A stretch of 64,000 bases of DNA from Leptodactylus fallax (GCA_947044405.1 CAMRHE010000077.1:5981501-6045500); one strand, 5' to 3'; positions 26,111-38,776 are shown, numbered from the stretch's first letter. Notes: generated by a model not told the origin, from the sequence alone. Program-made: numbers and translations.

Positions 26111-27470
26111 CAGTCATGGCCAAAAGTTTTGAGAATGACACAAATATTATATTTTCACATGATCTGCTGCCCTCTGGTTTTTATGTGTGTTTGTCAGATG
26201 TTTTTATCACATACAGAAATATAATTGCATTCATATTATGAGTAACAGAAGCTTATATTGACAGTTAGAATGAGTTAATGCAGCAAGTCAATATTTGCAG
26301 TGTTGACCCTTCTTCTTCAGGACCTCTGCAATTCTCCCTGGCATGCTCTCAATCAACTTCTGGACCAAATCCTGACTGATAGCAGTCCATTCTTGCAGAA
26401 TCAATGCTTTAATTTTGTCTGAATTTGTTGGTTTTTGTTTGTCCACCCGTCTCTTGATGATTGACCACAAGTTCTCAATGGGATTAAGATCTGGGGAGTT
26501 TCCAGGCCATGGACCCAAAATTTCTATGTTTTGTTCCCTGAGCCATTTAGTTATCACCTTTGCTTTATGGCAAGGTGCTCCATCATGCTGGAAAAGGCAT
26601 TGTTGAGCGCCAAACTGCTCTTGGACGGTTGGGAGAAGTTGCTCTTGGAGGACATTCTGGTACCATTCTTTATTCATGGCTGTGTTTTTAGGCAAGACTG
26701 TGAGAGAGCCGATTCCCTTGGCTGAGAAGCAACCCCACACAAGAATGGTTTCAGGATGCTTTACAGTTGGCATGAGACAAGACTGGTGGTAGCGCTCACC
26801 TCTTCTTCTCCGAATAAGCTGTTTTCCAGATGTTCCAAACAATCGAAAAGGGGATTCATCAGAGAAAATTACTTTACCCCAGTCCTCAGCAGTCCACTCC
26901 CTGTACCTTTTGCAGAATATCAGTCTGTTCCTGATGTTTTTTCTGGAGAGAAGTGGCTTCTTTGCTGCCCTCCTTGAGACCAGGCCTTGCTCCAAGAGTC
27001 TCTGCCTCACAGTGCGTGCAGATGCACTCACACCTGCCTGCTGCCATTCCTCAGCAAGCTCTGCACTGCTGGTAGCCCGATCCCGCAGCTGAAACACTTT
27101 TAAGAGACGGTCCTGCCGCTTGCTGGTCTTTCTTGGGCGCCCTGGAGCCTTTTTGGCACCAATGGAACCTCTCTCCTTGAAGTTCTTGATGATGCGATAG
27201 ATTGTTGACTGAGGTGCAATCTTTCTAGCTGCAATACTCTTCCCAGTTAGGCCATTTTTGTGCAGTGCAATGATGACTACACGTGTTTCTTTAGAGATAA
27301 CCATGATTAACAGAAGAGAAACAATGATGGCAAGCACCAGCCTCCTTTTAAAGTGTCCAGTGGTGTCATTCTTACTTAATCATGACAGAGTGATCTCCAG
27401 CCCTGTCCTCATCAACACCCACACTTGTGTTAATGGAGCAATCACTGAAACGATGTTAGGTGGTCCTTTG
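26111..27470 (-). mobile_element. Tc1/mariner element with intact transposase; one end lost in a homopolymer block
   Basis: The left end CAGTCATGGCCAAAAGTTTT lies after TA at 26109-26110. No matching inverted end is found on the other side: sequence decays into G-, C-, A- and T-runs from about 27465, so the true boundary is unknown. Confidence 0.85.
26288..27304 (-). CDS. Tc1/mariner transposase, intact (338 aa), DD35E spacing
   Basis: The start chosen is the Met of MVISKETRVVIIALHKNG; an upstream in-frame Met at 27337 adds 11 residues. It has a helix-turn-helix region (LTGKSIAARKIAPQSTIYRI), an AT-hook-like GRPRKTSKRQ, then catalytic Asp in VIFSDESPFRLFG, Asp in LFQHDGAPCHKAK and Glu in PDLNPIENLW. 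I count 35 residues between the last two, one more than in the other Tc1 copies here. The end is KKKGQHCKY. No stop or frameshift was found. It may be functional, but one transposon terminus is not visible. Confidence 0.92.
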   Translation of the reverse strand: MVISKETRVVIIALHKNGLTGKSIAARKIAPQSTIYRIIKNFKERGSIGAKKAPGRPRKTSKRQDRLLKVFQLRDRATSSAELAEEWQQAGVSASARTVRQRLLEQGLVSRRAAKKPLLSRKNIRNRLIFCKRYREWTAEDWGKVIFSDESPFRLFGTSGKQLIRRRRGERYHQSCLMPTVKHPETILVWGCFSAKGIGSLTVLPKNTAMNKEWYQNVLQEQLLPTVQEQFGAQQCLFQHDGAPCHKAKVITKWLREQNIEILGPWPGNSPDLNPIENLWSIIKRRVDKQKPTNSDKIKALILQEWTAISQDLVQKLIESMPGRIAEVLKKKGQHCKY

Positions 27471-27720
27471 GGGGGGGGCTTTCCCCCCCCCCCTAAGGCA
27501 GGGCTGCAATGATGTTGAAATGTGTTTTGGGGGGAAAAATTTTTTTTTTTCGAAAAAATTTTTTTTCTAATAATTGTTTTTTAAGCTGCTCTCTTTTTTA
27601 AATATTTTGTTTTTTTTGCATTTGCCTTAAAAAAAAATGAAGGGGTAAAAATTTTAAAAAAAAAAATTTTTTTTTTTTTTTAAAATTTTTTTTTGATTTT
27701 TTAAAAAAAAATAATCATAT
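27465..27720. other. Homopolymer-dominated block, probable assembly artefact
   Basis: Successive runs of G, C, A and T (for example GGGGGGGGGC, CCCCCCCCCC, long T and A runs) replace the expected transposon end. Confidence 0.6.
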
Positions 27721-28015
27721 ACTGCCTAATTATACTATGGTATCCATATAACAATGCCATACACTGGTCAAACAAGACTTTATATAACAATGCAATACTG
27801 TTACAATACTGTTACTGTACAATGATTAAAGTGGTTATCCAGGTTAGGCCATAGGATCGACCATCAATATTAGTTCGTTGGAGTTCAGTTCTTGTGTGAA
27901 GTGAAGATGAATGGGAGATATAGAACCAGCATAGAACAGTTCATTCAATCGGAGTTCTGGAAACAATGTAGCTCTGACCAACATTGTTTCCATACAGCCC
28001 AACCATAGCTTAAAG

Positions 28016-29085
28016 CAGGGGTGGGCAATTTATTTTCCCATGGGGCCACATTAGAAATTGGAATGGTTTTAGAGGGCCAGACTAATATACTTAACTCAGT
28101 TCTACCCAATACCTATATACTGTATACAGTATATATACTATCCGTTCATAAAAAACAGTAAATGAAACATTACAGTGATTCAATGAAAATGTGGAGGACC
28201 TAATTACATCATTTAATGATGAGATGATGAACTTGTGATGAACTTTAATGAACTTGTGAATTTTTCCTGGCACATCACAAGGTATATGACCCCCTTTTTC
28301 TGGCCCATCACACGCTCGAGGACCCCCTTTTCCTGGCCCATCACACGGAATATGACCCCCTTTTCCTGGCCCATCACACGGAATATGACCCCCTTTTCCT
28401 GGCCCATCACACGGTATAGGACCCCCTTTTCAGGGCCCATCACACGGAATATGACCCCCTTTTCCTGGCCCATCACACGGTATAGGAGCCCCTTTTTCTG
28501 GCCCATCAAACGGTATACGACCCCCTTTTCCTGGCCAATCACACAGTATATAACCCCCCTTTTTTTAGCTCCCACACGGTGATCCCATTTTTTTGTCCCC
28601 CACAATGTATGAACCCCTTTTTTCTACCCCCCCCCACACAGCATATGATCCCCCTATTTATGGCCCTCACACAGTTTATGACACCTTTTATACCCCCCAC
28701 ACAGTATGTGACCCCTTTTTTAAAGCCCACCCACAGTATATGACCCCGTTATCTCCCCACTCCCACACAGAGTAGTGGTCGATAATTTTTATTCACCTGT
28801 CCACGCTCCAGACCTGGACAACCTCCGCTGCCCCCTCCAGGGTGCGCTGTTGCCAACGCTACGTAAAGCATCCCGGCATTCTTCAGCGTCATGACGTCAG
28901 TGTAGCCCCGCCTAGAGGAGGCCGTGGAGGGCGGCAAGGACAGGAGCGTGGACAGGTGAGTAAAAGTATCGACAGCTGCTTATTGCAATAACACAATACG
29001 TAGCTGCCGATGCGTGTCACGTGGGTCGGTCAGAGATAGTTAGAGGGCCGGATGTGGCCCGCAGGCCATACAATGCCCAGGTCTG
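28016..29085. mobile_element. Non-autonomous hAT element (1070 bp) with perfect 8-bp target duplication
   Basis: It is flanked by GCTTAAAG at 28008-28015 and 29086-29093. The ends are CAGGGGTGGGCAATT and the inverse AATGCCCAGGTCTG. The subterminal GGGCCACATT / GATGTGGCCC is typical of hAT MITEs. The interior is largely a minisatellite (28260-28760). Confidence 0.9.
28260..28760. repeat. About 31-33-bp minisatellite in the hAT element
   Basis: The unit CCTGGCCCATCACACGGAAT ATGACCCCCTTTT is repeated about 9 times well, then degenerates. Read on the minus strand its core is GGGTCATATTCCGTGTGATG GGCC. Confidence 0.92.
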
Positions 29086-29093
29086 GCTTAAAG

Positions 29094-29836
29094 TCTTCTC
29101 AGGAAGGTTGTGGTCAGGTAAGTAGTAGGGCATAGAGACCGGGGAGGCTCATTTTAGAGATAGGTGTGGGTCCCAGAGGTGGGACCTGCATCTATGAGGC
29201 ATATCCTGTGAATATGCCATAAATGTCTTTTGCAGGACAACCCCTCTAAGGATGCGATTATGATTATACACATACTAGATCACATCCCTACCTAAATATA
29301 TTCATCGCCATCACCATTTACTGTAAAAAAATAAAAAAAGGAAATTTATTTCAAATCATTGCATCATCAGCACCAGTCATGAAGAAGAAAGCCCCTGGTA
29401 AGGAGGAGGTTAAACAGGCCTTTTTGTTTTAGCCTATGAGCTTAGTTTACAGTTGGTACAGTCCATCCAAGTGAAGACTGCAGCAAAGGAGGAACAACTG
29501 GCAAAGCCCATAATAGCTCACATCTTACTTAGCACTTATAGCTTATCCACTCAAGTTCTAATTCGGTCCTGTAGAAATGTCTCCAGGAAATATGTGCTTG
29601 GGGGACAATCAGGCTATCCCTGCAGGTCCATTTACCTACGTATAAGCCACATTCTCAGCCCTCTGCTCTGGAAAATGAAATCCTGCAATGAGGATAAAGG
29701 TTTAATGTGAACGATTTTTTTCTTTTACAATACAAGATTTTCTTAAATGTAACACTGACTCCCCGAAAAAAATGTACCACACTAAAACCATGCTTGTTAA
29801 TTTATGTACACTGATCATAAAAGATCATAAAATCAT
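29094..29836. other. No recognised feature
   Basis: Intergenic; nothing supported apart from short A/T runs near 29325. Confidence 0.35.
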
Positions 29837-30985
29837 TGAAGAGCACCTGTCACCAGGTAGGAGAAGCCCAATGACATACCTCATCTGATCGGTGCTGTCA
29901 CCAGGTATGAGAAGCCCAATGACATACCTCATCTGATCGGTACTGTCACCAGGTAGGAGAAACCCAATGACATACCTCATCTGATCGGTGCTGTCACCAG
30001 GTAGGAGAAGCCCAATGACATACCTCATCTGATCGGTGCTGTCACCAGGTAGGAGAAGCCCAATGACATACCTCATCTGATCGGTGCTGTCACCAGGTAG
30101 GAGAAGCCCAATGACATACCTCATCTGATCGGTGCTGTCACCAGGTAGGAGAAGCCCAATGACATACCTCATCTGATCGGTGCTGTCACCAGGTAGGAGA
30201 AGCCCAATGACATACCTCATCTGATCGGTGCTGTCACCAGGTAGGAGAAGCCCAATGACATACCTCATCTGATCGGTGCTGTCACCAGGTAGGAGAAGCC
30301 CAATGACATACCTCATCTGATCGGTGCTGTCACCAGGTAGGAGAAGCCCAATGACATACCTCATCTGATCGGTGCTGTCACCAGGTAGGAGAAGCCCAAT
30401 GACATACCTCATCTGATCGGTGCTGTCACCAGGTAGGAGAAGCCCAATGACATACCTCATCTGATCGGTGCTGTCACCAGGTAGGAGAAGCCCAATGACA
30501 TACCTCATCTGATCGGTGCTGTCACCAGGTAGGAGAAGCCCAATGACATACCTCATCTGATCGGAGCTGTCATCAGGTATGAGAAGCCCAATAACATACC
30601 TCATCTGATAGGTACTGTCACCCTGAGCATTTTGGCGTTTTTTTTAATCCAAATCCGTTCAGCCATTCCAAAGATATAAGCCCTATTATTATTTGATGCT
30701 GATTAGTGCACACTAGACAACTGGGTGGTAACATTGCATGACAATCAACACACAGAGACCCCACCCCCAGAGAAACCACAGTGTTACCGCCCACTTGACT
30801 ATTATACTCTAATCATCATCAACACTAAAAGGGCTTATATCTTTGGAATGGCTGAATGGATTTGGATAGATAAAACACCAAAATGCTCGGTGCGACAGTG
30901 CCTATCTGATAAGATTTATCATTATGCTTTCCAGATCTGGTGACAGACCCTTTTTTAAATCACTGACAGGTGACAAAATAATATT
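29837..30985. mobile_element. Foldback MITE whose left arm carries a large minisatellite
   Basis: The right part holds inverted arms of about 100 bp (30600-30700 and 30810-30915) sharing GAGCATTTTGG and CAGCCATTCCAAAGATATAA. The outer ends read GAGCACCTGTCACC at 29841 and GACAGGTGACA near 30965. Confidence 0.7.
29847..30614. repeat. 48-bp minisatellite, exactly 16 units
   Basis: The unit starts CTGTCACCAGGTAGGAGAAG and runs through CCCAATGACATACCTCATCT GATCGGTG. The distance between the first and last CTGTCACC is 768 bp. Interior copies look identical; only edge copies vary. Because 48 is a multiple of three, a 259-residue minus-strand ORF appears, but it is not a gene. Confidence 0.96.
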
Positions 30986-30989
30986 TCGT

Positions 30990-33900
30990 GACACTGGCAC
31001 TTACTAGTAATGTTTCAAGGAAGAACAACCAGGAGAAGGGTCATAGGCCCAAGTCTCAGTGATTTGGAGGACCCCTGGTCAAAGAGTTACAGGACCTGCT
31101 GCCAATGACTTTTTCTCTGTAACACTGTCATAAGATGGCACCATTCCAGAAAGTGATTTTGACAAATTCCTGCCCTTCTCTTGCTGTCTTGGTCTTCTTT
31201 AATTGTTGTTATGCTACATGCACACAAGAATATCTCTGGTACTATTTTTTAATGGATAGCACATTGACCCATTCATTTTTCCATGTATGCAAGTGTTTTT
31301 CACAGGACTGTGTGGGGGCCATGAACCTGAGCCAGAAAAAACTCAGTGCAGGTCCAATTCAAATTTGCTTTGCAGTTCATTGAAGTGTATGGATCAGTGG
31401 AATACACAGATAGCCCATGGATGCCAACATGACACATAGTCGTGTTCACGTAGCCTTATTGCGAGTAGGAGATAGGTATACTAGGCAAGAATGTGAAGAT
31501 CAACTTTGTAGACATGTGACAGAACATTTGAACAGAGGCAAATCTAAATGCTCATAGGCCCTGTACAAGAGCTTATCTTGGGCCCACCTGAGCAATTTCT
31601 CACAACCATCAGCCACATCCCATCTATACATTTTAGCAGCATTTACATGTCTGTTTCCTTACCTACCTGGGCCCAGAATGCCATAAAGACTTGTTCACAT
31701 CATGACCACAAGCTTCCCATCATTTCTATTCACTGTCAGTGCCCCCAACATAGTACCTGTGCCCCCTTTTGTGCCATACCCTCTCTCACCGAATCCCTCC
31801 TTCACTATATGCTGACCAACTGCTCCATTTGGCATTAAAATGTTTTTTTCCTTTTTGACAGTAAAAGGCTGTGTATCATAAATCTTCTCCCCCTGTCTCA
31901 CTCCAGTGCACCAGAGGGCAGGGTAATAAAATTACATTCCACAGACTACCAGCCATCAAAGGAAATCAGAAAGGAGATAAAACTAGTGGAATGAGCCTTA
32001 GAGCTGAGGGCTGTGTGCTAGACACTTTTTTTTTAGGAATAAATATAGGATCTATTCACACAACCGTTGTTTTAACAGTCCTTGTGACCGATCCGTGAAG
32101 ACATTATCTGGGCCGTTTTCAAGGATCCCTCAAAGAATAAAATCTATGCGGGATCCATGAAAACAGGTAACTCTGGGGTGCACACTCGGCCATGTGCATG
32201 GCATGATCTTTTGAATAAGCACTTAGTATGGTGAAAGTGACCTCTTGGCCCCCCCTGGCTGCAACCACAGCAACCCCTATAATTATTCTTATGGACCCCT
32301 TAAGGATCTAGGGCCTGAGTGCACCCTTTGCACCCCCTCATGTTACACCTCTACATGGTTTCCATATAAAGCAGTGGTATTCTACAAGCAATAAACATAA
32401 CCATACAAACCGCGTTTCCTAGAAATTATACATTTACCGTATTATTTAACTCGTTCTCCAATGGAAAGCCATAATGTTTGAGTTTGATATAGGTGAAGTA
32501 CAGTACATGGACATTTTAGGATAAGTATATTATGATTTACTCAGAAGCCATTTACCCCACAATTTGACAATATCAGAAGTCACCAATATGGATCAGAAGC
32601 CTTATCCAGCATAGAACATTTGTTCTACAAATTACATTCCTCAGAAGCATCTCTACAGCTATTTATGGGCCCTGCTCCAAAAAGCTTCTGAGCTAGATGA
32701 CCAAATCCCATATTAAGTTACTGTCAAGCAAAACGGGCCCCCCTCTGTGTAACTGCAATGGGCTGCGACAAAACCCATTGACTGCAAAGCGACACTAGAA
32801 GACCAATCACAGGCCCCCACAACGAAAAATTTCCAAGCATTCTACCGTCAGTGTGGATCCCCTCCCATGTACATGGAAAATGTAGAAGGCAGAAGTTTAA
32901 CCACTTCATAGAATGACAGCTCTGCGGGACAACAAGTAACCACCAGATTACACCCTCAGAAGTAGTAAAGATGAAAGAGACTGAATCACTTTCTACAATG
33001 TAACTAACCAGTCTAAATGGAAAGAAATGCTATATACATTATACATAAAGGTACAGTGTTGTCCTCCCTTACTTCTCCAAAACTTTATACAAAAGTAGTG
33101 CTGAAAGATTCAGGTAATATATAACAAATCTAGCACCAGTAGTGGGATCAGTTCTGGAACAGTCAAATTTTAGGGTATGTTCACATGTTGTACATTCCTG
33201 TGGAATAATCTGCCTTTAGCTTTGTAAATCTGCATCTATTTGAGTTTACAGGTTCAGAGGCGCAATATTGACTTTATGAAATCTGATTTTCTTTCATATC
33301 ATTGTAAATAGGATTTTCTAATCCCATACACATGCACTGTGAAATCTGCATGGTGTGAAAGCTGCTTTATAAATGGAAATCAGAACAGCCAGTATACACG
33401 TTACGGTTAGCGTGCACTCGTATCAAGAGTGTATATAAGATGTATGGAGAAGATCTAAGCGCTAAGACCCCTCAAGTACCTGTTAAAGTACGATATCCCT
33501 GATAATGGGCAGGGATTTTCAAAGTAGAGACCCATAAAGACTATACTAGGACTGGAGGCAAAGTCTTTAGTAATATAGTATATATAGAGTATTGAATCAT
33601 GGCTGGGTTAAGAAGTGTGAAAACAAATGGTTAAGAGCAACTTTTCCAAAATTACCATCTAAATCTGCCCATACATTAATGGTTCTGGATGGAGCCATGA
33701 AGAAAGAAGTTGGTATGGATAGCAATATGACTGAAAAATAGCAGACTGCCTACAGACCTCTACATAAGACCAGAACAAGTGAATATTAATAAGGTGACAA
33801 CAAAAATGGCACATCAATATTTGCACCAATAAAGTTGAACAGATCTTATATCCATATATTATACTCAGTGATCTGGCGGATTTCTGTGGCTGGGCTGATG

Positions 33901-35190
33901 ATAAAAGTGGATGATAGAGGTAAAAGTTGAGCTGTTTTCAATAATACAGTATAAAAGGCTTATGTACTACTCATACTTGATGTAATAAAGTCACTTTACT
34001 CTAGAACATCTGTAAACCCTGTACTACAAAGTGGCAATTACAACCATGTACATATATACGGCACACATTACTGATGGCGGTATATAAAGTGTGACTCCAG
34101 GTTGTGCTGCACCATGTGCAAATCAGCACAGCGAGAATGTCCTATAGAAGTGGCTTCCAACCTGTGGCTCTCCAACTACAAATTCCAGCAACAGCAGGAG
34201 AGTCACAGATAGGAAACTACTGTCCCATACAGACTAGCAAGGTTTGGTCCAGCATAGGATTCAAGTGCAGCCAAGAATAGGATGCAGGATTTCCAAAATG
34301 GTGGTGAACAGTTAAACCTTCAATTCTCGCAAGGCTTATTTGCTTTTCAGTTAGAAGGATCAAATGCAGAATACAAAGGACGTGAAGAAGATACTTATAT
34401 CTGGGCATTTATGGCTATATCCACAGGATGTGCCATAACTGAATGATCTATACAAATTTCACTAAAAAAAAAATGTTGGTCCTCAGACCTTCATCTCATG
34501 GCCACAGTGAAGGCAGAGATAGCAGTCTCTCCATTCACTGCTGCTGTGAATGGAGATCAAGGGACCCCTGCTTGCTCCCAAATCATGCCAAAACTTGATT
34601 TGCAGTTCAGTAAGAAAACCCTCCTCCTTGCTCCATATTTGTTCCTTAACGTAACAGATGTATTTTTCAGGGTCCCAAGAAAGTTGGGCATTATACCAGT
34701 CAGTGCTGTAATACAGACTGCTGGTGAAGCAGAATCTACCTATATATAAACCTCTTTCTAAGTTATAACACAGATAGCTGGTTTTCAAGAATCTGGACAA
34801 GCTGAGTGATTTGCACAAACTGCAGACATGTAATCCTCCCCTCTATGTTCTGGAGCTGCTTTGTCTCCATTACACTCAATGGCACTTCATTGCATCATTA
34901 GACTGAAGAGGAACTAAGCCTCCCAAGACATCCTGTGATGCAGCAGGACCTCTTTAATCATAGGCCAGCTGCTGCACTTGCACCGGGCCCTATGGAAGCG
35001 GGATCCCCCTCTCAGCTGTCCTGGATTCAGTGGGACAGTCCTGCGTTTCAGTTGCTGTCCTGCAGTTCCTGGTAGTGGGTCACAATTTCTGCATCTGCAG
35101 ATAGAGGAATACCATGGTGTTATCTGAGGCAGGGAGGCACCATGAGCCATTACTAGAGCTAAAATCAGCAGGCAGCACCTTGTAAACGGG
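30990..35190. other. Intergenic, no recognised genes
   Basis: No coding evidence. There are fragments of common repeat families, such as TAGGGTATGTTCACATG at 33172 and CCAACCTGTGGCTCTCCAAC at 34158. Nothing else can be classified. Confidence 0.35.
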
Positions 35191-35194
35191 GCTA

Positions 35195-35605
35195 GGTATA
35201 TATATATTTTTAGTGTATTATATTGTCTTATAGGCCACTGAGGGGACATTTTAATGTGTGATGGCCCACTGAGGGAGCATTATATTATATGGGGGCTACT
35301 AAGGTGACATTATACTGTGTGGTGGAGGCATCACCACTGTATGCTATAAATTGAAGGGCACTATTACTATGTTGGGACACAAAGGGACATAAGAATCGGT
35401 GTGGTCAATGGAGACATGGGTGGGGTTAGGGGCACAGCTTAAAACAAAAAAATTGGTTGCGGTGTGCTATGCTGCCGCACTACTCCACCTTTGTGTCTTC
35501 TGAAAGTCGGGAGGTATGTCTAAATGCTAGTGATGGGCGGCCACTTATGAAACCTTTGCACTTGGCCAAAAAAAATGTGTTAAAACAGCCCTGAGTTGCA
35601 TCCGG
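35195..35605. repeat. Dispersed repeat with internal GGGACATTATA-type units, copy 1
   Basis: It shares its start (TAGTGTATTATATTGTCTTA), internal short tandem units (GGCCACTGAGGGGACATTTT) and end (AATGTGTTAAAACAGCCCTG) with 47345-47772. Confidence 0.75.
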
Positions 35606-36274
35606 TAATGGCGCTGTACAGAGGCAGGGAGCAATGTCTGCTCAATCTGTCTGTAACATCTCTGTTAAACTGCTCAGAGCTGTAACTTAGAAGTCAGTCC
35701 TGCAGATAAAACTAGACATGAACTATATATATTTTGTTTTTATTTTTGGTTTTCAGGTTTCAGCGTCCCTTTAACCCCTTCCCGACACGACAGGTCTTTA
35801 AAATAGCAGCCTCTCTGAAGCAGAGTGACCGCCATAGCGACCAGGTCTATGCTGTGTTGTACAGCAGAAACCTGGAGCTAATGCCCACCATCAGAGTTCA
35901 TTCTGATCATAGGCACTGATCATAGGCAATCCCCTGTAGCCGGTCCCCACCAGCCCGTATTTTTCTCGATTCAGGACGGTATCCACGCTGCGAGATCATG
36001 GGAGCCTAATGAAGGTTACCAGGCCTGTCATAGGAATATTTAAAAAAATTATACAAAAAACTAAATCATCCCCCTTTCCCTTGATTTGTAATAAAAAAAA
36101 AAAATTACACAACTCCGCATTTGAAAATGCCTGGTTCTACAAAACAAAGCCCATAAGAAAGTTGTACAAATGCAGTCTTTCTCCAATTCTACCCCATTCT
36201 GATATTTTTTCTCCAGCTTCCCAGTCCATCATACAGAATGGTACCATTACAAAGTACAATTTGTCTCACAAACA
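35606..36274. other. No recognised feature
   Basis: Intergenic; nothing supported. Confidence 0.35.
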
Positions 36275-36864
36275 TTAAAGGGAGTCTATCATTGGATCTA
36301 TGCATTTTTCAATAAGCACACGTTAGAATAGCCTTTACAAAGGCCATTCTAATCCTACCTTCCTTCTTCTGTTCCTGTCAGCCGTTTTTGAATAAAATGT
36401 TTTTTACTGATATGGAAATTCAGCTCATGGAGCACAGGGGGCGTTACCCCTGTGCTCTGAGCACAGCAGTGTCATTGCCTGCATTTCGCCTCCTCCTTGT
36501 CTCAGGTACGCCCCTTCTTTGAACTGCGCAGGCACATGCTCAGTGCTCCTTAGAATTACACGCAGTACGCTCGTTCATGAAGAAAGCGCACCGAAAAGGA
36601 TGAAGAGGAGGATTCATTTTCAAAGAAGAGGCGTACCTGAGACAAGGAGGAGGCAGAATGAAGGCGATGACACTGCTGTGCTCGGAGCACAGGGGTAACG
36701 CCACCTGTGCTCCATGAGCTGAATTTGCATATCAGTAAAAAGCATTTTATTCAAAAATGGCTGACATGAACAGAAGGAAGGTATGACCAGAATGGCCTTT
36801 CTAAAAGCTATTCCAACGTGTGCTTATTGAATAATGCATAGATCCACTGATAGACTCCCTTTAA
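36275..36864. mobile_element. TTAA-flanked foldback MITE, 590 bp
   Basis: TTAA lies at both ends (36275-36278, 36861-36864). The ends are TTAAAGGGAGTCTATCA and its inverse. Arms of about 245 bp are inverted and share GTGCTTATTGAA, AAGGAAGGTA, GAGCACAGG and GTCTCAGGTACGCC. The loop holds about 100 bp. TTAA targets suggest piggyBac-type mobilisation (inference). Confidence 0.9.
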
Positions 36865-37179
36865 GCCCTTATATGGCTATGTGGATGGAAAAATAAAAAA
36901 ATTAAGTTATGGTGTTTAGAAAGCGGGGAGTTAAAAGTGACAATTGAAAAATACCTGAGTGGGAAGAGGCTGAAATGCCCTATTGCAATTGAGCCTCATT
37001 TGCATATTTACAAGGAAAATATGGTAAATCTATTGAACTAGTCTATGATGGTGCTCAGTATAATGTCCCCAACAATGTACTTTAGCTGGTTTGAGATCAC
37101 CTTTCCTGGTGATAGACCCCTCATTTCTTTAACCCATTCTGCCCTCTTTTTCTCCAAAATTTTATTGCGCCAGAAAACC

Positions 37180-37562
37180 CCTTTAGGCTGGGGCCCCATG
37201 TTGCAAAAATGCAGTGTTTTGGTTGCGTCGGATATGCCTCGGCAAAAAAAAAAAGCTGGGTTTTACAGTGCCTGCAAAGTGAATGGGATTCTGGCTAATC
37301 CCATGCACAAATTGCAGGAAAAAACCTGCAGCAGAAAAGCTGCATTTTCAAAAATGCCCACGTTTTTGGAAATCGCAACATGTCAATTATACTTGTGGAA
37401 ATGCTGGCGTTTTCCGTATAGGTATAATAGAGGCAGAAAGTCCACAGACTCTGCGGACTTTCTGTGAAAAACACTGTGTAAAAATCCACAATGCGTTTCC
37501 AGCGTGGTTTTTTCCGCAGTGTGTTTTTTTAGCTGCGCTTTGCTACATGGGGCCTTAGTCTT
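37180..37562. repeat. Palindromic dispersed repeat, AACGCAG-type family
   Basis: It begins AGGCTGGGGCCCCATGTTGC at 37183 and ends GCTGCGCTTTGCTACATGGGGCCT. Confidence 0.7.
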
Positions 37563-38775
37563 AGTTATATTAAACTTCGATGAATTCCACATAGCAGACT
37601 TAATGGAGTATATATAGTAACAATTTTCATCTACCGTTTATAAACCACAACTAAACAATTGTAGATTCCTTTGATTTAATGCTAAAGCTGTGTAATACTC
37701 AAGACATGACACACTTAACGAAACAAGCTGTCACCTTATATTCCCCTACCGTACAGTTCTTACTTGAGCAGTTTAATTAGGCCAAGAGAAATTGCCAGAC
37801 TACGGAAGCTTTTGATAAGAAAACTAGAAATGTATTGTTATATATTACTTTTCCATGTGGCATCCACATTTTCTGAGAATGATGGATCCTCTTTAATGCT
37901 GGATGAATTCCTGAAACTTTATTTTGCTGATCTTCTAACCATTAGGTTACCAAGCCTGGATGGAAGTGCTAAAACATATATATTATAAATAATTCATTAT
38001 TGAGTAACATACCTGAAATTAATTCATAGGCACGTGATACAGGCCCATAAAAATCTTTGGCACAGATACAGTAGTCTCAGTACAAAAACTGTGTGGGCAG
38101 ACGCTTAAGTCAATGATACTTTTTAATGGGTGAATGCCTAGAAGTACTGGTCACTGTACAAGGCATTGTAAGCTTTGTGCATGTATCTTTCCTGAAATTT
38201 CATGCCTAACTAGATCTACTTTCTTCTGCCACCTGCTGGCCACCACCAGAATAATAGATTGCAGGGATAATGCTACTAACCTAATGCCCAGAAGGCATAT
38301 TTAATAGGAACATATCTCTACAAGACAGGGAGTTAATCTTGGAAGGATACAACACCATGTTTTATAGTCATCTGATCACTCTTGGCACTTGTGAGGATCA
38401 AGCGCCCTCATTTATACAGAAGGTATGTAAGATTTAGCCCTTGTTAGAAGAACATACACTAACCGATGTCTTTTCTGTATATGTCAATTTAACAATCACA
38501 TATTTATTAATCTGCAGCGGTTATTTTATTCAATAAAAGTTTAGTAGATGTAAAAGTTACTAAAGCAGGACAATGAATGCTAAAAATGGACGCTTAATCT
38601 CTTTCTATATGATGATGGGATAAGCCCTGTTGAGGGATAGGAACTTCATAAGTGGGGTGCCCTCGCTTACCTGGTCATACTACATTTTCCCTTATTTTGT
38701 TGCTTGTTTTCTATTTTTTTATGTGACTACATGAGAGCTTGCAGCGTTGTCAGTTTTGCGGCTTTAAAAAAACAC
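37563..38775. other. No recognised feature
   Basis: Intergenic; nothing supported. Confidence 0.35.
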
Positions 38776-38776
38776 T

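Noticed and set aside
28213..28605. Minus-strand ORF of about 11-residue repeats (MGQEKGVIFR type)
   Set aside because: It lies fully within the hAT minisatellite; composition and overlap with plus-strand ORF argue against coding.
29825..30604. 259-residue minus-strand ORF of 16-residue repeats
   Set aside because: It is a by-product of a 48-bp minisatellite whose unit length is a multiple of three; no start context, splice signals or domain.
29847..30614. CRISPR array
   Set aside because: Regular spacing was considered, but units are contiguous with no unique spacers, and the genome is vertebrate.
36275..36864. microRNA precursor or structural RNA gene
   Set aside because: The hairpin is far longer than a miRNA precursor and is explained by a TTAA-flanked foldback MITE.
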